From the NCBI GenBank assembly GCA_963728845.1, contig CAVSLS010000044.1, positions 25,480 to 89,479 of the forward strand: DNA of 64,000 nt. The letters are read 5' to 3'. The position numbers and the translations under genes are program-made. The stretch is from Bog-473 sp963728845. Lineage in GTDB: Bacteria; Actinomycetota; Acidimicrobiia; Acidimicrobiales; RAAP-2. Below the pieces are notes generated by a model that worked only from the letters and a program-made list of their open reading frames with translations, had not been told where the DNA came from and searched no databases. This document shows, piece by piece, positions 18,032-25,972 of the stretch (the first letter of the stretch is position 1; each line of letters starts with the position of its first letter).

Positions 18032-18487
18032 GTGCAGACCATCCTGGTCGCCAGCGACGCGCCCACCCTGCGCCGGGAGATCGAGGCCGTCATCAGCGGG
18101 CCCGACGTCGAGGTGCGCGCGGTGACCTCGGGCCCCGAGGTGGTCGCCTTCGTCGCCGACGAGTCCCCCGATCTGGTCATCGTCGACATGCAGATGGGCA
18201 ACATGGGCGGCATGGCCGTGTGCCTGGAGCTGCGCCTCCAGGAGTCCTACGACGCCTTGGACCACATCCCCGTGCTCATGCTGCTGGACCGCCGGCCGGA
18301 CGTCTTCCTCGCCCGCCGCTCGGGTGCCGAAGGTTGGTTGGTGAAGCCGCTGGACCCGCTGCGCCTCCGGCGCGCCGCGGCCGCGCTCTTGGACGACGGC
18401 ACCTTCGCCGACGATTCGTACACACCCGTGCCCGTGCTGGTGGGCGCAGGACCCCAGCTGCAGGCAGGACCCGAGCCCAGACCCTGA
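18032..18487 (+). CDS. Single-domain response regulator receiver-like protein
   Basis: 151 residues. The receiver fold reads VQTILVASDAPTLRREIEAV, with phospho-acceptor Asp in DLVIVDMQMGNMGGMAVCLEL and Lys in GWLVKPLDPLRLRRA. The Ser/Thr normally at the end of beta 4 is Leu (VLMLLDRRPD), so switching may be weak. The acidic pair after beta 1 is reduced to ASDAP. A 30-residue Pro-rich tail follows, with no output domain. No kinase is adjacent. It sits between the ArsA pair and the CBS protein on one strand. Confidence 0.8.
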   Translation: MQTILVASDAPTLRREIEAVISGPDVEVRAVTSGPEVVAFVADESPDLVIVDMQMGNMGGMAVCLELRLQESYDALDHIPVLMLLDRRPDVFLARRSGAEGWLVKPLDPLRLRRAAAALLDDGTFADDSYTPVPVLVGAGPQLQAGPEPRP

Positions 18488-18568
18488 CCGGGCCCGGCGT
18501 GTCGCACCGACAGGAACCTTCGGAGGCCCAGCCACACAAGCGAAAGCGCCGACCCTGGCGCCGCGCCG

Positions 18569-19477
18569 TTGACACGGCCGACCGCAGCCGGACCGGGTCG
18601 GCAGGGCCAGTCCCTCGAGTCGGAGGCATCGGAACAAGAGCGGATCATCACGGAGGCACTGGCGGACCTGCGCGACATGGACGTCCGGGAGGTGATGACG
18701 CCGCGGGTCGACGTGACCTACCTCAGCATTCCGGTCCACGCGGAGGACATCGCACGGGCGGTACGGAGCTCGGGACACAGCTGCTTCCCGGTGGTGCATG
18801 ACGACCTCGACGATCTGATCGGCATCCTCTTCGTCAACGACATCTTCCGGACCGGCGGCGGGGCTCCCGACGCACGCCCGCGGGAGGACGGCAGCGAGCC
18901 GAGGGACAGGGACGCCACCGACCCCAGTCCGTTGGAGATCTCCCGAAAGGTTCGCCAGCCGTACCTCCTCCCCGAGTCGCTCGGGATCCTTGAGGCGTTG
19001 GCCGACATGCGCAAACACCGTCGGGCCGTCGCCGTCGTGGTCGACGAGTACGGAGGTGTCGCCGGACTGCTCACGATGAAGGACCTCTTGGAACCGCTCG
19101 TGGGTGACCTGCACGACGAGTTCGACGAGGACGAAGAAGCGCACATCGTGCGGGTCGACAACACGCGCTGGCTCATTGATGGGCAGACCAACGTCGACGA
19201 CGTGCGGGAGCGTCTCGGCATGGACATCGCCGAAGGTGAGTACGTCACTCTCGGCGGCCTCCTGTTCGAGCGCTTCGGTCACATACCCACGGAAGGCGAG
19301 GAGGTCCGCGTCGGCGACTGGAACGTGCGGGTGGTCGAAATGGACAAGCGGCGGGTGGCACAGGTCGTCGCCACCTATGCCGGGGGCGCGGCAGGGTCCG
19401 AGGACGCAGGTGCGCACGCCGCTGGCACCGCCGGTGCTGACTCGGGGGCCAACGGAAGCGGGGAATCGTCGGACTGA
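18569..19477 (+). CDS. CBS-pair/CorC-HlyC domain protein (hemolysin C-like), start uncertain
   Basis: About 302 residues. VREVMTPRVDVTYLSIP opens the first CBS motif, SGHSCFPVVHDDLDDLIG ends it, and AVAVVVDEYGGVAGLLTMKD is the second CBS. The C-terminal transporter-associated HlyC/CorC domain has DEFDEDEEAHIVR and YVTLGGLLFERFGHIPTEG. There is no DUF21 membrane domain, so it resembles cytosolic CorC, linked to Mg/Co efflux or tolerance. The TTG at 18569 is the first start in frame. In the neighbouring frame VSHRQEPSEAQPHKRKRRP (from about 18498) looks like a natural N terminus, which suggests a frameshift near 18565-18600. Confidence 0.82.
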   Translation: MTRPTAAGPGRQGQSLESEASEQERIITEALADLRDMDVREVMTPRVDVTYLSIPVHAEDIARAVRSSGHSCFPVVHDDLDDLIGILFVNDIFRTGGGAPDARPREDGSEPRDRDATDPSPLEISRKVRQPYLLPESLGILEALADMRKHRRAVAVVVDEYGGVAGLLTMKDLLEPLVGDLHDEFDEDEEAHIVRVDNTRWLIDGQTNVDDVRERLGMDIAEGEYVTLGGLLFERFGHIPTEGEEVRVGDWNVRVVEMDKRRVAQVVATYAGGAAGSEDAGAHAAGTAGADSGANGSGESSD

Positions 19478-19518
19478 CGCCGCGGTAGTGTGGCGGGCTG
19501 CTCCCCTCGGGGGGTGGA

Positions 19519-19593
19519 CGGGCTGTGGCGCAGCTTGGTTAGCGCGCTGCGTTCGGGACGCAGAGGTCCCCGGTTCAAATCCGGGCAGCCCGA
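19519..19593 (+). tRNA. tRNA-Pro(CGG)
   Basis: Cloverleaf by eye: acceptor CGGGCTG (19519-19525) pairs with CAGCCCG (19586-19592), discriminator A. The anticodon stem CTGCG/CGCAG encloses loop TTCGGGA, giving anticodon CGG, and the T arm CCCGG-TTCAAAT-CCGGG is perfect. CCA is not encoded. Its 3' half is the left attachment site of the island that follows. Confidence 0.95.
19550..19591 (+). repeat. attL: left copy of 42-bp direct repeat
   Basis: The stretch from the anticodon loop through the T arm and acceptor of tRNA-Pro recurs at 27289-27330 with one T/C difference in 42. Weaker likeness continues beyond it (AAAG then CCCTGGTCAG at both ends). This is the usual footprint of a tyrosine-recombinase element that enters a tRNA 3' end and rebuilds the gene. 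Confidence 0.85.
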
Positions 19594-19677
19594 CTGAAAA
19601 GCCCTGGTCAGAGGGGTGGGATTTCCCCAGATGGTTAGCCCTCCGAACCAATGGCGCGGAAATGGCGCGGAACTTAT

Positions 19678-19735
19678 TTCTGGGTGCTTGACATATTTCT
19701 GGGTGCTTGCTTCTGGGTGCATTATTTCTGGGTGC
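19678..19735. repeat. Four copies of TTCTGGGTGC beside attL
   Basis: Exact decamer copies start at 19678, 19697, 19711 and 19726, all in the same direction, spaced 19, 14 and 15 bases, in a local AT-rich patch between attL and the integrase. Short directly repeated sites in this position are typical arm-type binding sites of tyrosine integrases or excisionases. Just left of them the 13-mer AATGGCGCGGAAC (19661-19673) is shared with 27151-27163 near attR. Confidence 0.6.
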
Positions 19736-19739
19736 CGCG

Positions 19740-20549
19740 CTTCTTCGGAGGGACGCCGCTCGACGGAACTGCCACCGTTGCTGTCGGCCCCGAAGAACGT
19801 CTCACCGATGACATCGGCCGCAGTTCGGTCGACCGCCGCGGGGGCCGAGGCGTAGATGGCCAGGGTCACCCTCGGGTCGGAGTGCCCGAGGCGGGTCTGC
19901 GCCGGTCTTTACGTCGACGCCTTCGACGACCAGTGTTGTGGCGTTGAGACGCCGAAGATCGTGGAAGCCCGCACCGGCGCAGCCGGCGGCGGCCGCGGCA
20001 GGCTCCCAGACGCGGCGTCGCCAGTTCGAGTAGCGGAGGGCTCCACCTCCGTCGTCCGTGAACACGAGTGCGTCGACGTGGTCCTCGCTCAGGCCCTCCC
20101 CCTCGAAGTGGTCACCAACATGGCGGTGACGGCGTCCGGCATGAACATGGTCCGCCGGCCTGCGTCGGACTTGGGTGGGCTGAGCACGTTTCGTCCGCCG
20201 ATCCCACCCACACGATGGCTTCGGTCACCGACAGCTGGCCCTCGCCGAGGTCGAAGTGCCCGACCCGCAATGCCGCCACTTCGGACCAGCGCAGGCCGAG
20301 CGTGACGCCGAGCCAGACCATGACCTGGTAACGCTCGGGCAGGTGGGTGGCGATGCGTCCGACGTCGGCGATCGACAGTTCGTAACGACGAGTGCCGTCG
20401 ATCGAGGGCAGCACGATGTTGCGACAGGGAGTTCGAGCCAGCCAGTCGTTGCGCACGGCATAGCCGAACATGGCCCGCAGCACCTCGTCGTTTCGCTTGA
20501 CGGTGCGATCGAGCAGGCTCGCAGCGGTGATCGGCAGCCACACGACCTG
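19740..20549 (-). pseudogene. int: Tyrosine site-specific integrase, truncated and frameshifted
   Basis: Reading from the right: LLDRTVKRNDEVLRAMFGYA and VRNDWLARTPCRNIVLPS are the core-binding part. Next come YQVMVWLGVTLGLRWSEVAAL (box I with the first catalytic Arg), GFHDLRRLNATTLVVEGVDV (HxLR) and, in another frame, RLGHSDPRVTLAIYASA with the nucleophile Tyr. All catalytic regions exist but in at least three frames, with changes near 20110 and 19910. About the first 100 residues (arm-binding domain) are missing: homology stops at 20549, where the YoeB gene starts on the other strand. The C-terminal frame runs through the decamer repeats without a proper stop. Confidence 0.8.
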
Positions 20550-20554
20550 CTGTA

Positions 20555-20815
20555 GTGCGGCTCGTCTTCACGCCGCACGGGTGGTCGGGACTATCTCCAC
20601 TGGCAATCGGTCGACAAGAAGACGCTGAAACGGATCAACCGGCTCATCGAAGACACACTGCGTGACCCTTCGCCGGCATCGGAAAGCCCGAACCGCTGCG
20701 CCATGTCCTCCAGGGCTGCTGGTCCAGACGAATCGATGGCGAGCATCGCTTGGTCTACATGGTCGAGGACGACGACATTGGCATGCTGCAAGCCCGCTAC
20801 CACTACGAGTCGTGA
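20555..20815 (+). pseudogene. yoeB: YoeB-family toxin (mRNA interferase), two frameshifts, no antitoxin
   Basis: A 261-base stretch from GTG 20555 spells a full-length YoeB when two one-base shifts are allowed: VRLVFTPHGWS, DYLHWQSVDKKTLKRINRLI, EDTLRDP, FAGIGKPEPLRHVLQG, CWSRRIDGEHRLVYMVEDDD, MLQARYHYES. The shifts are an extra G near 20587 and a missing T near 20665, so total length is still a multiple of three. Catalytic Glu, Arg, His and Tyr of the ribosome-dependent RNase are all present. Normally a YefM antitoxin gene overlaps just upstream; here that position is occupied by the cut end of the integrase. Either the toxin is dead, or the shifts are errors and a functional toxin sits without its antitoxin. 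Confidence 0.8.
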
Positions 20816-21221
20816 GCCCCTGGATGCGCTGGGTCCAGGGACGCATTGACTCCTCTATGTATTTTGCGGGTGCTGTGTTACAGAGCACGCACCCGCAAGG
20901 TGCATACGCGGACATCGCCGTAACTCCGCTCGCAGACCTAGATAACGGATGAGCGCAGGAATTGGTGTGGAGAATCCGGAGACAACCCACTTTTCCCATC
21001 AGTTCCACGCCGCGCCGCCCTCGGCCGGCGGCTTCGCCGCCGCCTCGGCGGGCGGAAGAAATCACACCGGTGGTCTGGGACGGTCGCTGTCGCCACGGTG
21101 CAACGGCCGGAGAGGCAACGCAACCGCTGAAGCCGAGCCGATTGCTCTGCGCTGTTGGCTGTATTATGCCGTTCTTGGAAGTGGCCTTCCGTCAGGTCAT
21201 TGTCCGGGATGGAGGTGCGCC
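20816..21221. other. Non-coding stretch with two hairpins
   Basis: No convincing gene. An inverted repeat TGCGGGTGC/GCACCCGCA spans 20865-20897. A strong GC hairpin CGGCGGC-TTC-GCCGCCG lies at 21026-21042, nested in a wider CCGCC/GGCGG repeat. Either could end transcription from the toxin side; neither has a T-run. The GGAGGTG ribosome site of the next gene lies at the right end. Confidence 0.5.
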
Positions 21222-21914
21222 ATGCGGCCACCACTCTTTGTTATCGCGGCTGCACTAACCCTGGGCGCAGCCATGAGCGTCATGCCGCTGCAGGTCGCAG
21301 GCGCCCAGTCACCAAGCACCAGCGTGCTCGTCCCTTCGAGTGGGGCGACACTATCCGGATCGACGTACCTTGACGCCTCCGCGTCGAACGCCACCAGCGT
21401 CGAGTTCCTGCTCTTCGGCGGCACCTACGGCTATTCAGCCCCCGTGGTCTGCACGGCCACCCTGACCTACTACGGATGGCTGTGTAGCTGGAATACGACG
21501 GATGTCCCCAACGGCTCCTACGCCTTGGTCTCTTATGCCTCCGGGACGGACGGGAGCGCCTTCAGTCCGCACATCAGCATCACCGTCGACAACCTGGCGA
21601 CCCAGCTGCTCCTGCCAACGAACGGCTCGGACATCTCTGGCAATGTCATCTTCGATGCCTCGGCGCAGGGGACCGACATCACCGGCGTGCACTTCGTCGT
21701 AAGCTTTGGTTCAGCCAGTGACCTCGACTTCTTGACCGCGACACCGACGTATTACGGCTGGATCGGTGAGTGGAACTCATTGGCTTGTCCACCGGGGTTC
21801 CCAAACATCAGCTACAGCTTCCAAAGCGTCGTCACTCAGGCGGGAGGCGCAACAGCAATGAGTGCACCCGTCGACGTGACTCTGAACAACCCCCCCGGAG
21901 GGTGCCCAGCGTAG
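21222..21914 (+). CDS. Secreted protein with two Ig-like repeats
   Basis: 230 residues from ATG 21222, preceded by GGAGGTG at good spacing. A Sec signal peptide (residues 1-28, ending MPLQVAGAQ) leads into two tandem units of about 95 residues. Each starts with VLVPSSGATLSGSTYLDAS or LLLPTNGSDISGNVIFDAS and holds TYYGWLCSWN or TYYGWIGEWN, then ends in a beta strand such as ISITVDN. These look like bacterial Ig-like (Big) modules of exported adhesin-type proteins; no catalytic motif is visible. It lies inside the island and has no partner gene beside it. Function unknown. Confidence 0.75.
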   Translation: MRPPLFVIAAALTLGAAMSVMPLQVAGAQSPSTSVLVPSSGATLSGSTYLDASASNATSVEFLLFGGTYGYSAPVVCTATLTYYGWLCSWNTTDVPNGSYALVSYASGTDGSAFSPHISITVDNLATQLLLPTNGSDISGNVIFDASAQGTDITGVHFVVSFGSASDLDFLTATPTYYGWIGEWNSLACPPGFPNISYSFQSVVTQAGGATAMSAPVDVTLNNPPGGCPA

Positions 21915-22727
21915 GCCGTCCCTGACCACCTGTGATCGGATCGGGGATGATGTCAGCTGCCTCGACCACTTGGCTCGGCGATGAAGCCGGGGCACGGGTC
22001 GCCGGGCCGTGCATCGGGCTCACGGGTCCGAAGGGTACACCAGACCCGCGACCCAACCCCGATGGCGGGCGGGGGTTGAGTCGGCCACCCCCGGGACGAA
22101 GTCAGTGTGACACACGGAGGACCGAGCTGTCTCGGGGCCCCCGTTACGCGGAAGCGGCCCCTCGGGTGGGGAGCGGAGGAGGGGCCGCTGGCGCACCTTG
22201 AGCCATCGTGACTGACGTAGGTGTTCCTGGTTATACCGCCGGAGTCCGCCGAATCCGTCGCGCCCCGGGGTGGGCGGCCATCTTGCGGAAGTCGAGCAGC
22301 TCTCTAGGTTCAAGTTGGTCGTGACTAACTTGCCCAGCCGCCCGTCAGCACTCGCGGCCCAACCCTGGAGTAGAGATCACAGAGTTGGGGAGAACCCTCA
22401 CCCCCAAAGTAGGCAATCCGGACCGCATGGCGGGTGCGCCAGCGTCCCGGCGGATGGGGGCACTCTTGACCGTGACGACGCTCGCGGATTATGGGGCACC
22501 TGCGCACGCAGATCCGTTCGGCTTGTGGATTCCTGGAACATATTGCATCCGTTGTGATTCCAGGGGATACTGACAACAACTACACGACAGCGGCCCATGA
22601 GTGTGCCGAATCGGCCTTCCGGGAAATGACGCCCCGAAACCTCGGTAGCGCGACATTCAGCGCCAGAGGTCGACGAAGACCGCGGTGTCCCCGTCGACCT
22701 CGAATCGAGGAACGAGGCCGCGTGGCG
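21915..22727. other. Gene-poor stretch of about 800 bases
   Basis: Several open frames cross it, but none shows codon bias, a recognised family or a ribosome site, and they overlap one another. The frame of the following hydrolase stays open back to 22491, yet those residues look non-coding. Nothing else was found. Confidence 0.5.
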
Positions 22728-24806
22728 ATGAAGGCAAAGCGGATCTACACCCCCAGTCGGATCGTTGCCCTGGTGGTCATCGGGGTGTTGTTGCTCGGCC
22801 TGACGTACATGGGCTTCGCATCCGGCGACGCCGCGGTCTCGGTCCCGCAGGGGGCGCACGCCGGCCAGCTGACCATGCACCCGTGCACCTATTCCACCGA
22901 GAAAGGCGGCTACCGCGCCGACTGCGGAACGCTCGTCGTGCCCGAGAACCGGGCAGACCCCCGGTCGCGCCTGATCGCGCTGCCGGTGACCCGGATCCTG
23001 GCTCGGTCATCGCACCCGTTGGCGCCAATCTTCCATCTCAACGGCGGCCCTGGCATTACCAACATGACGTTTCTCCAAGCGAACCGCCTGGCCGCCCAGC
23101 ACGATGTCGTCATGGTCGGCTACCGCGGCGTCGACGGCTCTTCGGTGCTGAACTGTCCCGAGGTGACGGCGGCGCTCCAGAGCTCCGCAGATTACCTCGC
23201 CAAAGCGTCGCTGAGTGCGTACTCCCAGGCCTTCGCCTCGTGCGCAAAGCGGCTTGAGCGAAGCGGCGTTGACCTCGCCGGCTACACGCTGGCGGAGCAG
23301 GCCGACGACATCGAGGCCGCTCGCGTCGCGCTCGGCTACCAGCGCATCGACCTGCTCAGCGAGAGCGCTGGGACCCGTCTCGGGATGATCTACCAGTGGC
23401 GGTACCCGAACAGTGTCGACCGCTCGGTGATGGTCGGGGTCAACCCGCCCGGGAACTTCATTTACAGCGGAGCCGAGATCGATCAGGGGATCGAGCGTTA
23501 TTCGGCGCTGTGCGCGAAGCAGCCTGCTTGCCGCGCCCGCACCGGCAACCTCGCCGCGAGCGTGCAGCACACAGCGGCACACATGCCGAGCAGTTGGTTA
23601 TCCCTGCCGATCAAGCCGGGCAACGTCTTGGTCGGGACGTTCCTCGGGCTGACCGAGGCGACCGGTTCGCCACTGACTGGGCCGATGACCCTCAACTCGT
23701 GGATCTCCGCCGCGCAGGGCGACCCGAGCGGCCTGTGGTTCCTCTCGGCGATGGCCAATCTCGTCCTTCCCCAGTCGTTCACCTGGGGCGAGTTTGCAAG
23801 CATCGGGATGGCCGACGCGCAACCCGTCGAGCGCTACTTCAGCTCCGGCGCGGACCGGGGCTCGATCATCGGCAATCCCCTCGGGGAGTTCTTGTGGGGG
23901 GCAGGAGGCCTTGTGCACGCCTGGCCAGCCAACCCGGGCGAGAACCAGTACACCAGCGTGCAGAACTCGAACGTCCCGACGCTGCTCATCGGCGGGACAC
24001 TCGACTTCGAGACACCGGCCCAGAACGCCACGAAGGAGCTGTTGCCGCACCTTTCCAACGGGCATCAGGTCGTCTTGTCCGGACTCGGGCACGTGGACGA
24101 CTTCGACGCCTACGAGCCGAGCGCCAGCACGCAGCTGCTGACCACGTTCTACGCCACCGGCCAGGTCGACACGTCCCGCTACACCCCGAACGAGGTCAGC
24201 TTCGCCACACCGGACACGCAGGCAGCGATTGCCAAGAAGATCCTTGCGACAATGATCGGCATCGCCTTGGTGGCAGTGATCTGGCTCGTGGTGTTGGCGA
24301 TCCGGATCCGGCGCCGAGGCGGTACCGGCCGCAAGACGGGCGCATGGATCCGTTCAGCCGGTCCGATCGTGTTCGGACTCGGCGGATGGTGCCTCGGCGC
24401 ACTGTTGGTACTGCGGTTCTGGCTCTGGCCGAGCGGGCCGCTCGACGACCAGCTGCTGGCAGTGGTCTCGATCGCGGTGCCGATCTGGCTCGGGGTCTAC
24501 GCCGGCTGGGTCCGCACCGACACGCCGAAGGCGATGCGGGCCAAGGGCATCGGTGCCGCTGGTGTCGGTGCGGTCGTCGGAGCCGCACTCGGCTTCCACG
24601 TGACCAGCGGGGGCATCGCGTTGATCACGACGATCATCGGTGCGGCCGCCGTGTCGAACCTGAGCCTGCTCGTGCTCGACATCTGGACCGAGCGGGCCGT
24701 CTCCCGGGGAAGGGCCGCTCCGCCCCGGGGAAGCCGCCCGAGCTCGCCGAGCGGGCCTGCGGTGGATCTGTCGGAGACGGATCACCTGGAGCCGGCCCTG
24801 CACTGA
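22728..24806 (+). CDS. Membrane-anchored alpha/beta hydrolase of the TAP-like peptidase family
   Basis: 692 residues from ATG 22728 (GTG 22722 is an alternative). An N-terminal helix (IVALVVIGVLLLGLTYMGFA) precedes an exported hydrolase domain with oxyanion loop IFHLNGGPGITN, nucleophile region RIDLLSESAGTRLGMIYQW, Asp in LLIGGTLDFETPAQNA and His in LSGLGHVDDFD. The nucleophile elbow is S-E-S-A-G where G-x-S-x-G is usual. The C-terminal 200 residues hold four or five membrane spans (IGIALVAVIWLVVLAIRI, LGGWCLGALLVLRFWLW and others), which is unusual: most relatives (SlpD/SlpE, tripeptidyl aminopeptidase) are soluble and secreted. It lies in the island and is followed by a 14-bp hairpin. Confidence 0.85.
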   Translation: MKAKRIYTPSRIVALVVIGVLLLGLTYMGFASGDAAVSVPQGAHAGQLTMHPCTYSTEKGGYRADCGTLVVPENRADPRSRLIALPVTRILARSSHPLAPIFHLNGGPGITNMTFLQANRLAAQHDVVMVGYRGVDGSSVLNCPEVTAALQSSADYLAKASLSAYSQAFASCAKRLERSGVDLAGYTLAEQADDIEAARVALGYQRIDLLSESAGTRLGMIYQWRYPNSVDRSVMVGVNPPGNFIYSGAEIDQGIERYSALCAKQPACRARTGNLAASVQHTAAHMPSSWLSLPIKPGNVLVGTFLGLTEATGSPLTGPMTLNSWISAAQGDPSGLWFLSAMANLVLPQSFTWGEFASIGMADAQPVERYFSSGADRGSIIGNPLGEFLWGAGGLVHAWPANPGENQYTSVQNSNVPTLLIGGTLDFETPAQNATKELLPHLSNGHQVVLSGLGHVDDFDAYEPSASTQLLTTFYATGQVDTSRYTPNEVSFATPDTQAAIAKKILATMIGIALVAVIWLVVLAIRIRRRGGTGRKTGAWIRSAGPIVFGLGGWCLGALLVLRFWLWPSGPLDDQLLAVVSIAVPIWLGVYAGWVRTDTPKAMRAKGIGAAGVGAVVGAALGFHVTSGGIALITTIIGAAAVSNLSLLVLDIWTERAVSRGRAAPPRGSRPSSPSGPAVDLSETDHLEPALH

Positions 24807-24818
24807 TCCGCCCGAACC

Positions 24819-24851
24819 GTGTCGGGGAATCCTTGGAGGATTCCCCGACAC
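24819..24851 (+). terminator. Perfect 14-bp hairpin after the hydrolase gene
   Basis: GTGTCGGGGAATCC (24819-24832), loop TTGGA, then GGATTCCCCGACAC (24838-24851), starting 12 bases after the stop codon. No T-run follows, as is common for actinobacterial terminators. Its symmetry would act on both strands. Confidence 0.65.
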
Positions 24852-24884
24852 GCGCGTGCGTGATAGCGAGTGACGCACGAGCAT

Positions 24885-24900
24885 ACAAACATGTGTTCGT
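24885..24900. promoter_or_regulatory. LexA/SOS box-like palindrome
   Basis: On the reverse strand the site reads ACGAACACATGTTTGT, close to the actinobacterial SOS box CGAAC-N4-GTTCG with one mismatch in the palindrome arms. It lies immediately before the dinB-like fragment and covers its GTG. SOS control of dinB-type polymerases is well known, which supports the reading. Confidence 0.55.
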
Positions 24901-25042
24901 AGCGGGCAATGCCACCATTCTTCACGCCGATCTCGATGCGTGCTACGCGTCGGTCGAGCAGCGAGACGATCCGCTCGAGCGCTCGCGAGGAGTGCAACCA
25001 CGCCGGCGCGCCCCCACGACCGGCCCACATTTATGCCCTTAG
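24893..25042 (+). pseudogene. dinB: 5' fragment of a Y-family DNA polymerase IV gene
   Basis: The frame gives NATILHADLDACYASVEQRD and DPLERSRG, the start and motif I (metal-binding Asp in DLDA) of DNA polymerase IV, where the family usually has DLDAFYASVEQRDDP. After about 30 residues homology stops; the remaining frame is Arg/Pro-rich and ends at 25042, against about 350-400 residues for an intact enzyme. It is a truncated remnant with its regulatory site still in front. Confidence 0.72.
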
Positions 25043-25307
25043 CGCGGATGCTCCTCAGCGCGGCCTTACCCGTCGCGATTGCGGGCGTCTACGACTAAAT
25101 CAAACGCGACGCCCGCGCCCTGCTCGAACGGATCGAGTAGAGCGGCCCCGAGGTTCCCCCCATCCGAGCGGAGCGACGCGTCCCAATAACGCGCCGAACA
25201 CGCCGGTTTGCCTGTCCCAGTCGTGTCGTGTCGTGTCGTACGGGGGCGGTTTGTAACCGGGTGGGTCACCTGACCGTCACCGAGCTGTATGGCCCGAGGC
25301 ACCTCGA
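25043..25307. other. Non-coding stretch with inverted repeat
   Basis: GCGGGCGTC (25081-25089) and GACGCCCGC (25108-25116) form a 9-bp stem. A TCGTG pentamer is repeated three times at 25221-25235. An interrupted frame (VAIAGVYD, stop, IKRDARALLERIE) around 25070-25141 may be the remnant of a small gene. No complete gene seen. Confidence 0.4.
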
Positions 25308-25700
25308 TCAACTGGGGGCTGTCACCTTGAAGCCGAGAGGGACTGCTATCGCCTGCATGCGCTCGTCATACGTGACGATTTCTCTGACGTCCGACCCGAG
25401 GCGACGAACCGTGGCGAGGTGGATCGCGTCGAGGGACCGTAGATCTGTAGGCGACAAAACGCCGGCCATGTTGAGGACCCAGTCGTTGACCCGGACGAGC
25501 TCAATGCTTCCCAGTACCGCTCTTCCTCGAGCCACGCCTTCGTCACCCTCAAGCAGAAGTGCTCGCAGGACTTCCGTCCGGGCAAGTGCACTCGACACCA
25601 AGGGTCGCCGCCTACGCAAGTACCGGCGCAGCGCTGACGACTCGGGCTCGTCGACCGCCAGCTTCACGAGGGCTGAGGAGTCCAGATAGGTCGCCGGCAT
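25308..25700 (-). CDS. PIN-domain toxin, VapC-like
   Basis: 130-residue ribonuclease toxin. Catalytic acids: Asp in YLDSSALVKLAVDE (residue 6), Glu in SSALARTEVLRALLLEG, Asp in SLDAIHLATVRRLG and Asp in IVTYDERMQ. ATG 25700 overlaps the antitoxin stop by one base, the usual tight toxin-antitoxin coupling. PIN toxins cleave tRNA or rRNA; the target here is unknown. The frame is intact, unlike the YoeB gene in the same island. Confidence 0.9.
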   Translation of the reverse strand: MPATYLDSSALVKLAVDEPESSALRRYLRRRRPLVSSALARTEVLRALLLEGDEGVARGRAVLGSIELVRVNDWVLNMAGVLSPTDLRSLDAIHLATVRRLGSDVREIVTYDERMQAIAVPLGFKVTAPS

Positions 25701-25972
25701 CAGCGCTCGTCGCGCCGGAGCCGCGCCAAGACCGCAGAGGGAAGCTCGGCGGCACGAGGCTCTAACGGCGGCGGCAAGTCCTCGAGGTCGCCGCTGGCCG
25801 GCTCGACGTCACCAGCGGCCCGGAGCGTCTCAAGTGGACTTCCTTCGGGCAAGGGAGACAGGAGGGCGACAGGCCGACCGCGGTCGGTGATCTCGATCGT
25901 CTCTCCGTTTTCGACGAGGCGAAGCAATTCGCTTGCCCGCTGCCGCAACTCTCGCACTCCGACCGAGGTCAT
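25700..25972 (-). CDS. Phd/YefM-family antitoxin partner of the PIN toxin
   Basis: 90 residues. The DNA-binding N terminus MTSVGVRELRQRASELLRLV and VENGETIEITDRGRPVALLSP are typical of Phd/YefM antitoxins. The acidic, flexible C-terminal half (GDVEPASGDLEDLPPP) would wrap the toxin. A palindrome overlaps the start codon, fitting autorepression. Upstream of and overlapping the toxin gene. Confidence 0.88.
   Translation of the reverse strand: MTSVGVRELRQRASELLRLVENGETIEITDRGRPVALLSPLPEGSPLETLRAAGDVEPASGDLEDLPPPLEPRAAELPSAVLARLRRDER

Noticed and set aside
16481..19651. Very long open frame on the reverse strand (over 1000 residues)
   Set aside because: It is antisense to the ArsA pair, receiver and CBS genes, which all carry clear family motifs, and it is composed of Arg/Gly/His-rich shadow sequence.
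19678..19735. Short CRISPR-like array of TTCTGGGTGC repeats
   Set aside because: Repeats are only 10 bases with 4-9-base spacers, there are four copies and no cas gene, so arm-type sites are a better reading.
21915..22727. Small genes in the gene-poor island stretch
   Set aside because: The overlapping open frames on both strands have no ribosome site, family motif or protein-like composition.
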